64,000 bases of DNA from DSSB01 sp046346845 (GTDB taxonomy: Bacteria; UBA10199; DSSB01). The first letter of the stretch is position 1. The number at the start of each line of letters is the position of its first letter. The notes beneath the pieces are model-generated. The model did no database searches. It saw nothing but the letters and a program-made list of their open reading frames with translations, and had not been told where the DNA came from. The stretch is taken from assembly GCA_046346845.1 (NCBI GenBank), contig JAXMHH010000001.1:124001-188000 (forward strand), given 5' to 3'. The position numbers and the translations under genes were made by a program. This document shows positions 63,942 through 64,000 of this stretch, in pieces.

Positions 63942-64000
63942 GTATCCGATATATCTAAAGAAGGCTCGCCCATTCCCTCTCTTAATGAGTCTCAACATTA

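Overview
The window is GC-rich bacterial chromosome, tightly packed on both strands with mostly housekeeping genes. Several things point to a Gram-negative member of the former Deltaproteobacteria (Bdellovibrionota/Myxococcota-like or a related candidate phylum): ruvC-ruvA-ruvB, tatA-tatC, many lipoproteins, two Cys-rich proteins with MYXO-CTERM-like tails, a membrane-anchored HdrD/Etf-type Fe-S oxidoreductase, and a 61-residue histone-fold protein like the Bdellovibrio histone. No rRNA or species-level marker is present, so the phylum is an inference.

Layout. 0-9.7 kb (+): rsmE (cut), GDPD, a two-RDD membrane protein, a degenerate acyl-CoA synthetase homologue, yebC, ruvC, ruvA, DUF4153, ruvB, DUF2905 and an FtsB-like protein. 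9.7-20 kb: a 6S-like RNA, a cold-shock gene, a Pro/Ala lipoprotein, PBP1A, a cyclophilin, an HDAC-like deacetylase, tatAC, two paralogous lipoproteins, the LemA/TPM operon and the histone. 20-36.9 kb: Fe-S oxidoreductase, polysaccharide deacetylase, lipB, a phosphoesterase, pgsA, a CsgG-like protein, hflX, guaB-guaA-dnaE and two CTERM-like proteins. 36.9-50 kb: an STT3-like membrane protein, then the leftward operon rimP-nusA-infB-DUF503-rbfA-truB-rpsO-pnp-dut-cdd-TPR protein. 50-60.2 kb: rsmI, nadE, pfkA, a CoA-transferase, a secreted protein, dnaJ/cbpA, rsmB, mtgA and a methyltransferase. 60.3-64 kb: tRNA-Lys and tRNA-Glu, followed by an AT-rich accessory island.

The most unusual content is in two places. 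The first is the accessory island beside tRNA-Glu. It holds a three-gene leftward operon: an AbiEi-like antitoxin, an AbiEii-like nucleotidyltransferase toxin, and a protein joining a DEDDh exonuclease domain to a C-terminal region with a HEPN-type R-x5-H motif. Decayed gene remnants follow, including a HigA-like antitoxin fragment with two frameshifts. The second is a set of structured intergenic elements. Two (16456-16595 and, inverted, 16695-16850) share one three-way-junction architecture: loops and junctions are conserved while the stems differ in sequence yet remain paired. Another element has a perfect 30-bp outer stem (39034-39190). A separate MITE-like family has two clear copies in the rimP-nusA-infB operon and one decayed copy at 22.26 kb.

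The genes are largely translation, RNA processing, recombination and envelope functions. Many are coupled by ATGA overlaps, and opposing genes often share or abut stop codons, which suggests a compact genome. All functional calls come from motifs read by eye; no database search was run.
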